Source: Phycisphaerales bacterium UBA2218
Lineage (GTDB): Bacteria; Planctomycetota; Phycisphaerae; Sedimentisphaerales; Anaerobacaceae
Assembly: GCA_002327785.1 (NCBI GenBank)
Contig: DCUI01000011.1
Span: 2,628 to 19,336 of the forward strand
Direction: 5' to 3'
DNA: 16,709 nt
The notes beneath the pieces are model-generated. The model worked only from the letters and a program-made list of their open reading frames with translations, had not been told where the DNA came from and searched no databases. The stretch's first letter is position 1. Each line of letters opens with the position of its first letter. The translations under genes and the position numbers were made by a program. Below, in pieces: positions 1-6,186 of the stretch.

Positions 1-2
1 GG

Positions 3-317
3 TATGCCAACGATGGGACGGGCCAGTTCAGCCCCCAGCAGGTGGTCACCACGGCGGTTTCCTGGCCTACCTGCGTCTATGCGGCGGACCTGGACGGTGA
101 TGGCGACCTCGATGTCCTCTCGGCTTCTTCGAACGACGACAAGATTGCCTGGTACGAGAACGACACCGCGCCCGAATTCAGCGACGAGCAGGTGATCACG
201 ACCGAGGCCGATGGAGCACAATCCGTGTACGCGGCGGACTTGGATGGCGATGGCGACCTGGATGTCCTCTCGGCGTCTTCAAGCGACGACAAGATCGCCT
301 GGTACGAGAACGAGTGA
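3..317 (+). CDS. VCBS/FG-GAP repeat protein, C-terminal fragment
   Basis: The reading frame is open to the left edge, so only the last 104 codons are visible. The protein has a 50-residue repeat. Two copies of the core VYAADLDGDGDLDVLSAS are followed by a DDKIAWYEN block, and the phase is exactly 150 bp (positions 75 and 225). DxDGDGDxD is a calcium-binding-type loop typical of VCBS/FG-GAP beta-propeller blades, which are usually found in large secreted or surface proteins. The gene ends straight after the last blade, with no visible sorting or anchor domain. It converges on the amidase gene, leaving 81 bp between the two stop codons. The substrate or ligand cannot be told from this fragment. 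The repeat family is fairly certain; the function is unknown. Confidence 0.85.
   Translation, partial: YANDGTGQFSPQQVVTTAVSWPTCVYAADLDGDGDLDVLSASSNDDKIAWYENDTAPEFSDEQVITTEADGAQSVYAADLDGDGDLDVLSASSSDDKIAWYENE
75..314 (+). repeat. 150-bp tandem repeat coding for propeller blades
   Basis: Copies starting at 75 and 225 match over 89 bp with 10 differences, of which nine are silent. The only amino-acid change in the shared 29 residues is N to S. The start of the window holds the tail of a preceding copy. Confidence 0.8.
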
Positions 318-398
318 ATGACTTGCACGATTCTGCCGGCCTCTCTGTGACTGCTTTCTCTCTGCGTCTCGGCGGCCCTGCGTGAGGTCGTCCAGGTT

Positions 399-1313
399 CT
401 ATCGCAGGTAGGTTTGGATGCCGTCGGCGATGGCTTGGGCCATGCGGTCTCGGAAACCGTCGTCGGCCAAGCGGGCGGCGTCCTGGGCGTTGGAGAGGTA
501 GCCGAGCTCGATGAGAACCGCCGGACCGTTCGTCTGGACCAGGACGCGGTAGTCTGCTTCGCGGATGCCCCGGTTGTCCATGCCGGTCTTCTCCATGGCC
601 TGGTTGATTGCGTGGGCGGCGCGATAGGCGTTGGCCGAGGCGGCGGTGGCGACATAGACCGTAAAGCCCTGGGCGCTGCTGCTGGGCGCGGAGTCCGCAT
701 GGATGCTCACGAACAGGTCGGCGTTGCGCTGGTTGGCGACGGCGGCACGATCTTCGAGCTCGATGAATCGGTCCTGCCAGCGGGTCATGACGACCCCGAC
801 GCCCCGTCGTTCGAGGAGGTTGGCGATCTTCGCGGCCACCCGCAGGTTGATGTCTTTCTCCCGGATGCCGCCGGGACTGATCGCGCCGGGGTCGTGTGCG
901 CCGTGGCCTGCGTCGATGACGACCAAGCCCTTGGTCTTTTGCGGCTTGACAGTGGGCTGCTCCGGCACAGCGCTTCGCAGCAGCGGGCGGATCTGCTCCA
1001 CCAGGGTTGCGGGTACATAGACGGTGTCAGCGGACTGTTTGACGGCGCCGACGTTGCCCATGGGCTTGCCGTTGACGAAGAACCGGCCGTCGGTGTGCGT
1101 GAAGACAATCACCGTGTTGGCCGCGTTCTTCATGACGACGAATGTGTCGTCTCGCTGCTCGATCCCCAGACCGAGCCGCAGGGCCAGTTGCTCGATAGTA
1201 ATGGTGTCCTCGCGGACGATAACTCCCGGAACGGGCCGTTGCGGCCCCTGGCAACCGGCGATTCCCAACGTCAGACACGTCATCGCGATCCGTATACAGG
1301 TCTTTGTAGTCAT
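399..1313 (-). CDS. N-acetylmuramoyl-L-alanine amidase, lipoprotein (Amidase_3)
   Basis: This is a predicted zinc amidase that cleaves the bond between N-acetylmuramic acid and the stem peptide of peptidoglycan. Its 304 residues begin with a lipoprotein signal whose lipobox is LGIAGC (Cys21). Residues of about 35-112 resemble the copper-amine-oxidase-N-like domain often found ahead of such amidases (motif DTVYVPATLVEQIRPLL). The Amidase_3 domain runs from about 128 to 304. Expected zinc ligands are His137 (VIDAGHG), Glu152 (REKDINL) and His205 (SIHAD), with catalytic Glu269 (LIELGYLSN), so the enzyme looks intact. No clear Shine-Dalgarno precedes the ATG, but a later start at residue 11 would spoil the signal peptide. 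It is last in the minus-strand run, separated from its upstream neighbour by the cloverleaf palindrome, and is probably an independent cell-wall gene. Confidence 0.92.
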   Translation of the reverse strand: MTTKTCIRIAMTCLTLGIAGCQGPQRPVPGVIVREDTITIEQLALRLGLGIEQRDDTFVVMKNAANTVIVFTHTDGRFFVNGKPMGNVGAVKQSADTVYVPATLVEQIRPLLRSAVPEQPTVKPQKTKGLVVIDAGHGAHDPGAISPGGIREKDINLRVAAKIANLLERRGVGVVMTRWQDRFIELEDRAAVANQRNADLFVSIHADSAPSSSAQGFTVYVATAASANAYRAAHAINQAMEKTGMDNRGIREADYRVLVQTNGPAVLIELGYLSNAQDAARLADDGFRDRMAQAIADGIQTYLR

Positions 1314-1413
1314 ATAGGTGCTATTATCGGAAATAGAGCCGCCAGGCGTTCACATTTCGTCCAGATATTTTTGAACGGGGTTGCAGAAAGGGGATTCGGT
1401 TGGCTGCCGTGGC

Positions 1414-1588
1414 CGGATTGGAAAAAGGCAGATCGGGCCTACTTTGGGAGGGAAAAATCTCCGTTTTCGATTTTTCCCTCCCAAACCCCGGACGTGCATC
1501 GAGAGACTCGCTCTCTCCGTTCTTCAACGAAATCGAACCAGGAGATTTCGTTGAAGAATATAGGCCCGATCTGCCTTTTTTCAATCCG
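1414..1588. repeat. 175-bp nested palindrome (three hairpins inside a 28-bp stem)
   Basis: Arms 1414-1441 and 1561-1588 are complementary at 27 of 28 positions. Inside lie a perfect 17-bp hairpin (1443-1459 with 1469-1485, 9-nt loop), a 6-bp hairpin (1501-1506 with 1512-1517) and a perfect 15-bp hairpin (1520-1534 with 1544-1558, 9-nt loop). Drawn out, this is a cloverleaf or four-way junction. The right arm supplies the TGA stop codon (1583-1581) of the neighbouring secreted-protein gene. No target-site duplication or coding capacity is evident. It could be a MITE-like or REP-like non-autonomous element, or a structured RNA/processing site in the minus-strand transcript. Its structure is directly visible; its nature is not known. 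Confidence 0.75.
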
Positions 1589-2372
1589 ACCAGTTCGCCG
1601 CCATGCGGGCGAAGTCGTGCAGGTTGACGCATCCGTCGCGATTGGCGTCGGCTCGCTCGTAGAAGTCATTGCGTCGCGAGCTTTCGGGGGCCAGCCAGTA
1701 ATGGCTCAGTTCGGCCAGATCGGCGATATTCACCAGGCCATCCACGACCAGATCGCCAGCCGGCGGCTCGGTGTTGAAGACGATGGTGAAGGGCTCCGAA
1801 GGCTCGTACCGGTCGCCGTCCTCCAGGCTGTCGAAGACTCGGAAGGTGATCCAGTGCAGGTTCTCGCCGTCGGTCGCCTGATAGGATATATGGACGTGCG
1901 AATCGCCCCGCAGGCTGTGGATGGCGCTGTGGTCGATGGCCTGCCCGACGGCATCGATGGTGAATTGGGGATAATCCTTGTGGACGGCCCGCAACCCGGG
2001 CGACAGGGCGATGACTTCCACGGTAACCCTGTAGTCGAGGTCGGGATCGCCCGCCAGACTGCGGTTGGGGTCGTAGGTGTGCCTCGCGCTCGAATTGACG
2101 GCCTGGAAGGCATCGAACCCGGGTTCGCCGATTCGATGGGCGTAGCTGGTGAAGATGCTCTTTTGCAGAGGGTAGAACCAGTGCGCGTAGGGGGTCTCGC
2201 TGCTGTCGCGGTACTTCTGGCTGGAATCGACGAACAGAGTTTTGTCGTCCGGTGTCCCTTCGATGCCGTCGGGATTGCAGCCGATGATGAGGTGATCGAG
2301 GGGGCACTCCGCCTGTATGGGCAGGCTGGATGCCACGATTATCATACAGATGCTCACAACGATGAGTCTCAT
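1581..2372 (-). CDS. secreted protein with two dockerin-like repeats, paralogue of the 3342-4262 gene
   Basis: I chose the ATG at 2372 (263 residues) because AAGGAG lies 7 bases upstream and the product then begins with a signal peptide (MRLIVVSICMIIVASS...A). The frame is open further upstream, but that part runs through a dispersed repeat. The mature protein has no named domain I recognise. It has scattered histidines (HVH at 159-161) and ends with two dockerin type I-like loops, GDLVVDGLVNIADL (206-219) and ADANRDGCVNLHDF (241-254). The segment before the dockerins (SHVHISYQ...EPFTIVF) lines up with the same region of the 3342-4262 product (IHAHAGFY...ANFTIRF). The start also matches loosely (DHLIIGCNP against HTHIGINP). 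The two therefore look like diverged members of one family. The last codons and stop lie in the arm of the 175-bp palindrome. Expected to be exported; function unknown, possibly metal-related from context. Confidence 0.75.
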   Translation of the reverse strand: MRLIVVSICMIIVASSLPIQAECPLDHLIIGCNPDGIEGTPDDKTLFVDSSQKYRDSSETPYAHWFYPLQKSIFTSYAHRIGEPGFDAFQAVNSSARHTYDPNRSLAGDPDLDYRVTVEVIALSPGLRAVHKDYPQFTIDAVGQAIDHSAIHSLRGDSHVHISYQATDGENLHWITFRVFDSLEDGDRYEPSEPFTIVFNTEPPAGDLVVDGLVNIADLAELSHYWLAPESSRRNDFYERADANRDGCVNLHDFARMAANWSD

Positions 2373-2408
2373 ATCCTCACTCCTTGTCCACCAGGCCCTG
2401 ATTGATTC

Positions 2409-2499
2409 TGTCATCCTGAGCAAAAGCGAAGGATCTGGCCGCCGAAGGAGAGGTGTCTCTCGGTCTTGGTCGAGATGCTTCACTTCGTTCAGCATGACA
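2409..2499. repeat. 91-bp palindromic dispersed-repeat element
   Basis: The ends TGTCATCCTGAGC (2409-2421) and GTTCAGCATGACA (2487-2499) form imperfect terminal inverted repeats with 11 of 13 matching. The sequence belongs to a type that recurs in many bacterial genomes and whose accidental translations read HAERSEAS, SFAFAQDD or MLNEVKHL. Here those strings appear on the minus strand in two frames. It sits in the 159-bp gap between the pseudopilin gene and the secreted-protein gene. It should not be annotated as protein coding. Copy number in this genome cannot be seen from one window. Confidence 0.7.
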
Positions 2500-2531
2500 A
2501 ATGCAGCGTATGCCGGCATTTGGCGTGATTG

Positions 2532-3317
2532 TCATGGGTTCTCCGGCCACTTCGGGGCCGCCTCGGGATACCAGTTGCAGACGCCGGGATACTCGTAGGT
2601 TTGCTCGAATCGAAGCCCCTCTGCGTGGCCGTCCGCGAAGAGATAATGCGAGGTCCCCTGGTGCCGGTCCCAGGCGATGAACCGCTTCGCGTAGTCCACC
2701 GAGCCTTCCCAGGTCTCGGGGTGGATGTGGTCGGCCAGCCGGAAGCTCTCGGTGTCCGGGGCCTCGCTGATCCAGATGCACGACATCGGCCGCCGGATGT
2801 TGTTGACGGAGTTGTACCGGTTGGATCGCGTGCCGTAGCGGTAGTGAATCGGGTCGAGCAAGGCGTTGACCGCGAAGCTCGAATACCGGGCCTCTTTCTG
2901 CTCGCCAAGCGGCCGGTCCCAGTTGACGAATTTCTTGCCCTTGTCGCTGGGGCAGTGGAACAGAAGCTGCTCCTTCGTGTACCGGGTCAGCACCCGCAGC
3001 CAATGGTCGTTCGGCTCGTCGATGTGGCACGAGCTTGGCGGCAGTCGGTATTCGAAGTCGGGCAGGTACGTTTGCAGCGCGATGCCCATCTGCCGCAGGT
3101 TGCTCTGGCACGCGATCTTCTGGGCCTGCTTGCGGGCCCGGTTCAGCGACGGCAGCAGAATCCCCATCAGAATCGCGATGATCGAGATCACCACCAGCAG
3201 TTCGATCAGCGTGAAGGCCCTCCGGCTCAAGTTGCATCGAGCGCGCGGTCCGGGGCGCCCGAAGGCGCCCCGGGTGTCTCTCCATCCCCGCTGTGATTGT
3301 CGCAAATCCCTTTTCAT
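2532..3317 (-). CDS. pseudopilin-like protein with N-methylation motif and H-x9-DG
   Basis: The protein has 261 residues from the ATG at 3317, which has GAGG 6 bases upstream; an in-frame TTG four codons earlier is less likely. A long basic leader (34 residues) ends in RRA followed by FTLIELLVVISIIAILMGILLPSL, a type IV prepilin cleavage and methylation motif. Ala34 replaces the usual Gly before the cut, and Glu39 is the conserved +5 residue. A single membrane helix of about 20 residues follows. The rest is a globular domain ending in the H-x9-DG signature (His219, Asp229-Gly230), typical of the very large planctomycete DUF1559/type II secretion-like pseudopilin group. Such proteins are probably displayed at or across the membrane; individual roles are mostly unknown. 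It lies between the two related secreted-protein genes, with only 24 bp to the upstream one, so co-transcription is likely. Confidence 0.82.
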   Translation of the reverse strand: MKRDLRQSQRGWRDTRGAFGRPGPRARCNLSRRAFTLIELLVVISIIAILMGILLPSLNRARKQAQKIACQSNLRQMGIALQTYLPDFEYRLPPSSCHIDEPNDHWLRVLTRYTKEQLLFHCPSDKGKKFVNWDRPLGEQKEARYSSFAVNALLDPIHYRYGTRSNRYNSVNNIRRPMSCIWISEAPDTESFRLADHIHPETWEGSVDYAKRFIAWDRHQGTSHYLFADGHAEGLRFEQTYEYPGVCNWYPEAAPKWPENP

Positions 3318-3341
3318 GGCGAACCTCAATTCCCCGCCGGA

Positions 3342-4262
3342 TCAGTCTTCGTGATCGTGGTCGTGGGCCTCGACTTGCTCACCGCGGTAGATGCCGGATT
3401 GGCCCCACTGGTCGATGAGGATCTGGAGGTCTGCGATGTCCACCACGCCGTCGTTATTCAGATCGCCTTGGACCGGCTGGATGACCGTCTTGGCGAAACG
3501 GATTGTGAAGTTGGCGGAACGCTCGTACAGGCCGCCGGCGTCGTGAGCCGACAGGACCACGTGGACCTCGTCATCGGTCTCGTCGAGCCAGAAGTAGAAG
3601 CCGGCATGGGCGTGAATGCCCCAGGCGTTGCTATCGTCGAGCCACCTTTTCTCCAGGAAGTGGCTGTCGCCGTCCTTCTCCAGGACCGGTGAGTCGTCCG
3701 ACAGCAGCATGAGGAAATCGTCCTCATCGAGGTTGCTGCTGACGCCTTCGCGCTGCAGATAGATGTTCCAGGCGGGCGGGGTGTTGGCGTCGAGGCTCTG
3801 CAGGTTCCAGACCCCCTGCGGACCGAAGGCGGAGTGCCAGCCATCGATATGTTCCCGTCCGTTAGGATCACCGTAACCTCCGGCCTTGGTGTACAGGAAA
3901 CTGCATGTGTACAGCGTCTTATTGGGATCGTCTAATTTGGCGATGCGTTCTCCTTCCTCATGGACTGGCGTCAGGACAAGGAAGGTGTTGCCGTTGGCCT
4001 GTTCCCAGGCAGGCCAACCAGGTGTCGCACAATCATGAATCGGCGGCAAGGAGAAGAACCAGAGCTTGTTGTCGTCGGTGGGGTCCGTGTCCACAGATCC
4101 TTCCGCGGGCTTATTCCAGTCTGCTGGACGCCAGGTGGGGTTGATCCCAATGTGAGTGTGGGCAACAGTGCACTCGCCGGACGCGAGCGGGGCGCTCAGG
4201 GTGAGCAGGGTGATTGCGACTATTGCTTGTTGAACTACACGAGATGAAACGGATGTCTTCAT
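3342..4262 (-). CDS. secreted His-rich protein with dockerin-like motif
   Basis: The protein has 306 residues. GAGGAG lies 6 bases before the ATG. An N-terminal signal peptide covers about residues 1-29, cleaved near LASG/EC. The mature N-terminus carries HTHIGINPTW (35-44). Further His clusters are at 217-219 (HAH) and 240, and the C-terminus is an acidic His-rich tail, HDHDHED. A dockerin-like loop GDLNNDGVVDIADL spans 266-279, with only one copy. No enzyme motif is recognised. It is related to the product of 2372-1581. The HxHxGxNP start and high histidine content suggest a metal-binding or metal-responsive secreted protein, which fits its place downstream of the Fur-family gene. I recall that Zur-regulated secreted proteins (All3515 type) exist in cyanobacteria and may be worth comparing, but I cannot confirm homology. 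Confidence 0.78.
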   Translation of the reverse strand: MKTSVSSRVVQQAIVAITLLTLSAPLASGECTVAHTHIGINPTWRPADWNKPAEGSVDTDPTDDNKLWFFSLPPIHDCATPGWPAWEQANGNTFLVLTPVHEEGERIAKLDDPNKTLYTCSFLYTKAGGYGDPNGREHIDGWHSAFGPQGVWNLQSLDANTPPAWNIYLQREGVSSNLDEDDFLMLLSDDSPVLEKDGDSHFLEKRWLDDSNAWGIHAHAGFYFWLDETDDEVHVVLSAHDAGGLYERSANFTIRFAKTVIQPVQGDLNNDGVVDIADLQILIDQWGQSGIYRGEQVEAHDHDHED

Positions 4263-4295
4263 CTATATCTCCTCTGTGCGTTGCATATCCAAGTC

Positions 4296-4332
4296 CGAAG
4301 CGCCTCCTTGAGTTTCTCTGGGGGCGGCTTCG
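4296..4332 (-). terminator. weak hairpin between the small membrane-protein gene and the secreted-protein gene
   Basis: CCGAAGCGCC (4295-4304) can pair with GGCGGCTTCG (4323-4332) with one bulge. No T-run follows on the minus strand, so it may be an attenuator or processing hairpin, or chance. It lies in the 149-bp gap 4263-4411, which otherwise shows only the Shine-Dalgarno of the downstream gene. Confidence 0.2.
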
Positions 4333-4411
4333 AAGGAATGAAGGGTGAACTTGCTGCTCTTGAGCCACGAAAAGACAACGCAGGGCAGACAGACGTCGCC
4401 TACTTCAGACA

Positions 4412-4744
4412 CTACACGGGGTATGTCGGCAGGGGAGGGCCGCGAGGCCGGGAGGCCTGCGGATAGCGAGCTTCCACGTGCTGCGTGATTGCCGGCACGT
4501 CCTCGCGAAATACCAGGCTGTCATGCACGAGTTCGACGCTCGGGACGAGCATGATCTTCTTCGACGCGACCACGAGTTGCTGGCAGATCGAGCAGTCATA
4601 CGAGTCATGGTCGGCCGAGTGGCCGGCGCTGTTTACATGGATAGCCAGCAGCAGGCCGCTTGTCATGGCGACGAGGGCCAGGCCCGCCGAAAGCAATACG
4701 GCGGTTCGTATCGAGCCTGCGAGCTGTTTGTGCCTGATTTTCAT
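4412..4744 (-). CDS. small membrane-anchored protein with His/Cys metal-binding-like segment
   Basis: The protein has 110 residues from the ATG at 4744. Upstream extension of the frame overlaps the Fur-family gene and has non-natural composition, so I excluded it. A basic N-terminus (MKIRHKQ) precedes one hydrophobic helix at about 13-33, which could be a signal anchor. Just outside the membrane lies HSADHDSYDCSICQ, with an HxxxH, acidic residues and a CxxC, a plausible metal- or redox-binding site. The tail is proline-rich. It resembles in style the DUF2946-type small proteins found near metal genes, but I cannot assign it firmly. It follows the Fur-family gene by 38 bp on the same strand and is probably in the same operon. 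The Shine-Dalgarno is weak (AGAGAAAG or GCGGA). Confidence 0.65.
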   Translation of the reverse strand: MKIRHKQLAGSIRTAVLLSAGLALVAMTSGLLLAIHVNSAGHSADHDSYDCSICQQLVVASKKIMLVPSVELVHDSLVFREDVPAITQHVEARYPQASRPRGPPLPTYPV

Positions 4745-4782
4745 GATCCGCTTTCTCTGTCGAGCCCGGACGTGCTGCGTGG

Positions 4783-5205
4783 TCACGAGCAAGCCGGGCA
4801 CAGACCCTCCAAACGCACTTGCTGACGACTGATCACATACCCTTTCTGTGGGATTGTGGCCATGGGCAGCGAAATGTCCGTCAGGCAGTGTGTCACGCCG
4901 CAGTTCGTGCAGGTGAAGTGTGGGTGGCACTGCTTTTCCGTGCAGTGATCGGCCAACTCGAAGTGCCAGGCTCGTTTGTGCATGAATGCCCGATGGACCA
5001 GCCCGGCCTCGGCCAGCGACTCCAGCGTCCGGTACACCGTGACCTTGTTCATCGCCCGATCGACCAGTTGCCCGCCGATCTGGTCCTGCCGTAACGGGCG
5101 GACTGCCCCCATGAGCACTTTCAGGATGACGAGTCGTGCCTCCGTGCAATAGAGCCCGGTCTCCTTGAGCATGTGGCGCGCCCTGTCGTCGAGCGGGTCG
5201 GTCAT
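4783..5205 (-). CDS. Fur-family metalloregulator (Zur/Fur/PerR type)
   Basis: This 140-residue protein is of the usual Fur-family length. The start at 5205 has GGAGGT 6 bases upstream and overlaps the stop codon of the preceding membrane-protein gene in an ATGA. An N-terminal winged helix covers about 10-78 (recognition region NKVTVYRTLESLAEAGLVHR). The dimerisation domain has His81, His87, His94 and His96, then the structural-zinc pairs C99-T-N-C102 and C136-P-A-C139. This arrangement fits a DNA-binding repressor that binds its operator when loaded with metal. The metal is not fixed by sequence. The His-rich neighbours and an HPHFTCTNCG region favour zinc (Zur), with iron or peroxide sensing as alternatives. 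A good palindrome 5' of the operon (6027-6047) is the likely operator, implying autoregulation. Confidence 0.93.
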   Translation of the reverse strand: MTDPLDDRARHMLKETGLYCTEARLVILKVLMGAVRPLRQDQIGGQLVDRAMNKVTVYRTLESLAEAGLVHRAFMHKRAWHFELADHCTEKQCHPHFTCTNCGVTHCLTDISLPMATIPQKGYVISRQQVRLEGLCPACS

Positions 5206-5954
5206 GAGCGGACCTCCGTTGGATGATGGTGATGCCCCACGTGCAGATGAGGCGAGCGAACGAAGAGCATCGGGAACACGATGTCGCTCATGCAACAGGG
5301 CAGCCATACCGCAAGGAACAGCACGACGAAGACCCCGACGAACAACATGGGGGTTAGTTCCCGGTGCGTGTTCATGAGGACATGGAAGGAGGAGGCCCAG
5401 GTGCTGATCAGAATATGACCGGCGTGAGGGAACTTCGTGCTCGGCCAGAACCAGGCGATGAGGATGCCGAGGATTGCGGCCGGATTGACGAGGTACCAGT
5501 CCTTGATGAAGCCTATGTGAATGTGCGGTCTGCCCATGTGCTTGTGCCCTTCATGCTCCTGGTTGTGGTCGCCTTCGTGGACCGCCGAAGGCTCGGAAGC
5601 GTCTCCGTGCTCGTGCAGGCTTGCGTGAGCCGGCACCGCCACGCCGAGAAAGTCCTCCCCGAGGAACGGCAGGATCGAATCGCTGAGCGTGGCGACGCCA
5701 ATGGCCCCGATGTACCCGACGACCAGGACCCGCAGGAAGCTCTGCTTCTTCTCATGGAGCTTGAACAGGGAGGCCGTCACGATGGCCGAGAGGACCACAT
5801 GGGCGGGGTGAAAGACCTGAAAAAGCCGCTCGCTCACATGAGGCGACGCCTTGGTGAACACGAGCATGACGAGTATGCCGGTCACGGCGCCAAAGAGGGT
5901 AAAGGGCGCGTGGGCCTTGAGTTCCACGAGAATTGCGTTCAATCTTCGTTGCAT
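5202..5954 (-). CDS. polytopic membrane protein with His-rich loop and tail, candidate metal permease
   Basis: The protein has 250 residues from the ATG at 5954, with AAGGAG 11 bases upstream. An ATG at 5990 lies almost on the predicted transcription start and has no ribosome site. I count about six membrane segments: near 17-33, 49-65, 75-97, 155-171, 178-194 and 202-232. Between the third and fourth is a loop of about 45 residues dense in His and Asp/Glu (HASLHEHGD... HEGDHNQEHEGHKHMGRPHIHIG). The protein ends in HLHVGHHHH. A Cys-Cys pair (220-221) lies in the last helix. His-rich loops of this kind are typical of zinc, nickel or cobalt transporters, but the fold does not match ZIP, ZnuB, CDF or HupE as I know them. 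It is the first gene of the operon and is coupled by ATGA overlap to the Fur-family gene, which supports a metal-transport or metal-handling role by inference. Confidence 0.75.
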   Translation of the reverse strand: MQRRLNAILVELKAHAPFTLFGAVTGILVMLVFTKASPHVSERLFQVFHPAHVVLSAIVTASLFKLHEKKQSFLRVLVVGYIGAIGVATLSDSILPFLGEDFLGVAVPAHASLHEHGDASEPSAVHEGDHNQEHEGHKHMGRPHIHIGFIKDWYLVNPAAILGILIAWFWPSTKFPHAGHILISTWASSFHVLMNTHRELTPMLFVGVFVVLFLAVWLPCCMSDIVFPMLFVRSPHLHVGHHHHPTEVRS

Positions 5955-6005
5955 TCTTCCGCTTGCTCCTTGAATTCGGGAATCAACCATTCAACGACGA
6001 ACGAT

Positions 6006-6034
6006 ATTATATACCCCTGCGCCAGGATTTGCAA
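6006..6034 (-). promoter_or_regulatory. sigma70-type promoter of the metal operon
   Basis: On the minus strand TTGCAA (6034-6029, 4 of 6 to the -35 consensus) is followed after exactly 17 bp by a perfect TATAAT (6011-6006). Transcription would start near 5998, leaving a leader of about 44 bases before the ATG at 5954. The -35 box is part of the palindrome 6027-6047, so a bound repressor would block RNA polymerase. Confidence 0.7.
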
Positions 6035-6047
6035 CTAAGTTGCAAAT
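6027..6047. promoter_or_regulatory. perfect 10-1-10 palindrome, candidate Fur/Zur operator
   Basis: The left half is ATTTGCAACT, the centre is A, and the right half is AGTTGCAAAT; all ten pairs match. The 7-1-7-like symmetry and AT-rich flanks are typical of Fur-family boxes, although the exact bases differ from the well-known consensus sequences. It lies between the divergent metal operon and the CcdA-like gene, overlapping the -35 of the former. I found no second complete copy in the window. Confidence 0.7.
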
Positions 6048-6186
6048 TTTTTCCAAGCCAAGATGTATTGTACGTTTTATTTGGTGCCGGCTTATGCCGA
6101 TGTCTGAAGTATGGCCGCCAAACAGGCAAGTGTTTTGAGTCGGCCTTTGGTGGCAAGAAACCCGCCTTGAGTGCGTTTCAAGGCTT

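Noticed and set aside
1443..1485. Rho-independent terminator from the 17-bp hairpin
   Set aside because: The hairpin is strong, but neither strand has a T-run directly after the stem. It is better explained as part of the nested palindrome.
1414..1588. tRNA or tRNA-like gene suggested by the cloverleaf fold
   Set aside because: It is 175 bp with long perfect stems, and lacks the T-arm and D-arm consensus and a CCA-ready acceptor.
414..2405. Long open plus-strand frame (663 codons) across the amidase and secreted-protein genes
   Set aside because: It is antisense to two genes with clear domains and signal peptides, and passes through the palindrome. It reflects GC-rich codon positions.
2373..2519. 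N-terminal extension of the 1581-2372 gene (MPAYAAFVMLNEVKHL...)
   Set aside because: It translates the dispersed repeat 2409-2499. The ATG at 2372 has a good ribosome site and starts a signal peptide.
2377..3285. Minus-strand frame ending in HAERSEAS/SFAFAQDD-type sequence
   Set aside because: It is a shadow frame of the pseudopilin gene running into the dispersed repeat; the ending is a recurrent translation artefact.
4745..5149. Extension of the small membrane-protein frame upstream of 4744
   Set aside because: It overlaps the Fur-family gene in another frame, with no protein-like composition. The ATG at 4744 starts the membrane helix.
6114..6154. Imperfect inverted repeat (GCCGCCAAA with TTTGGTGGC) before the CcdA-like gene
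   Set aside because: It has only 8 of 9 pairs with a 23-base loop, and no riboswitch or terminator features; probably chance.
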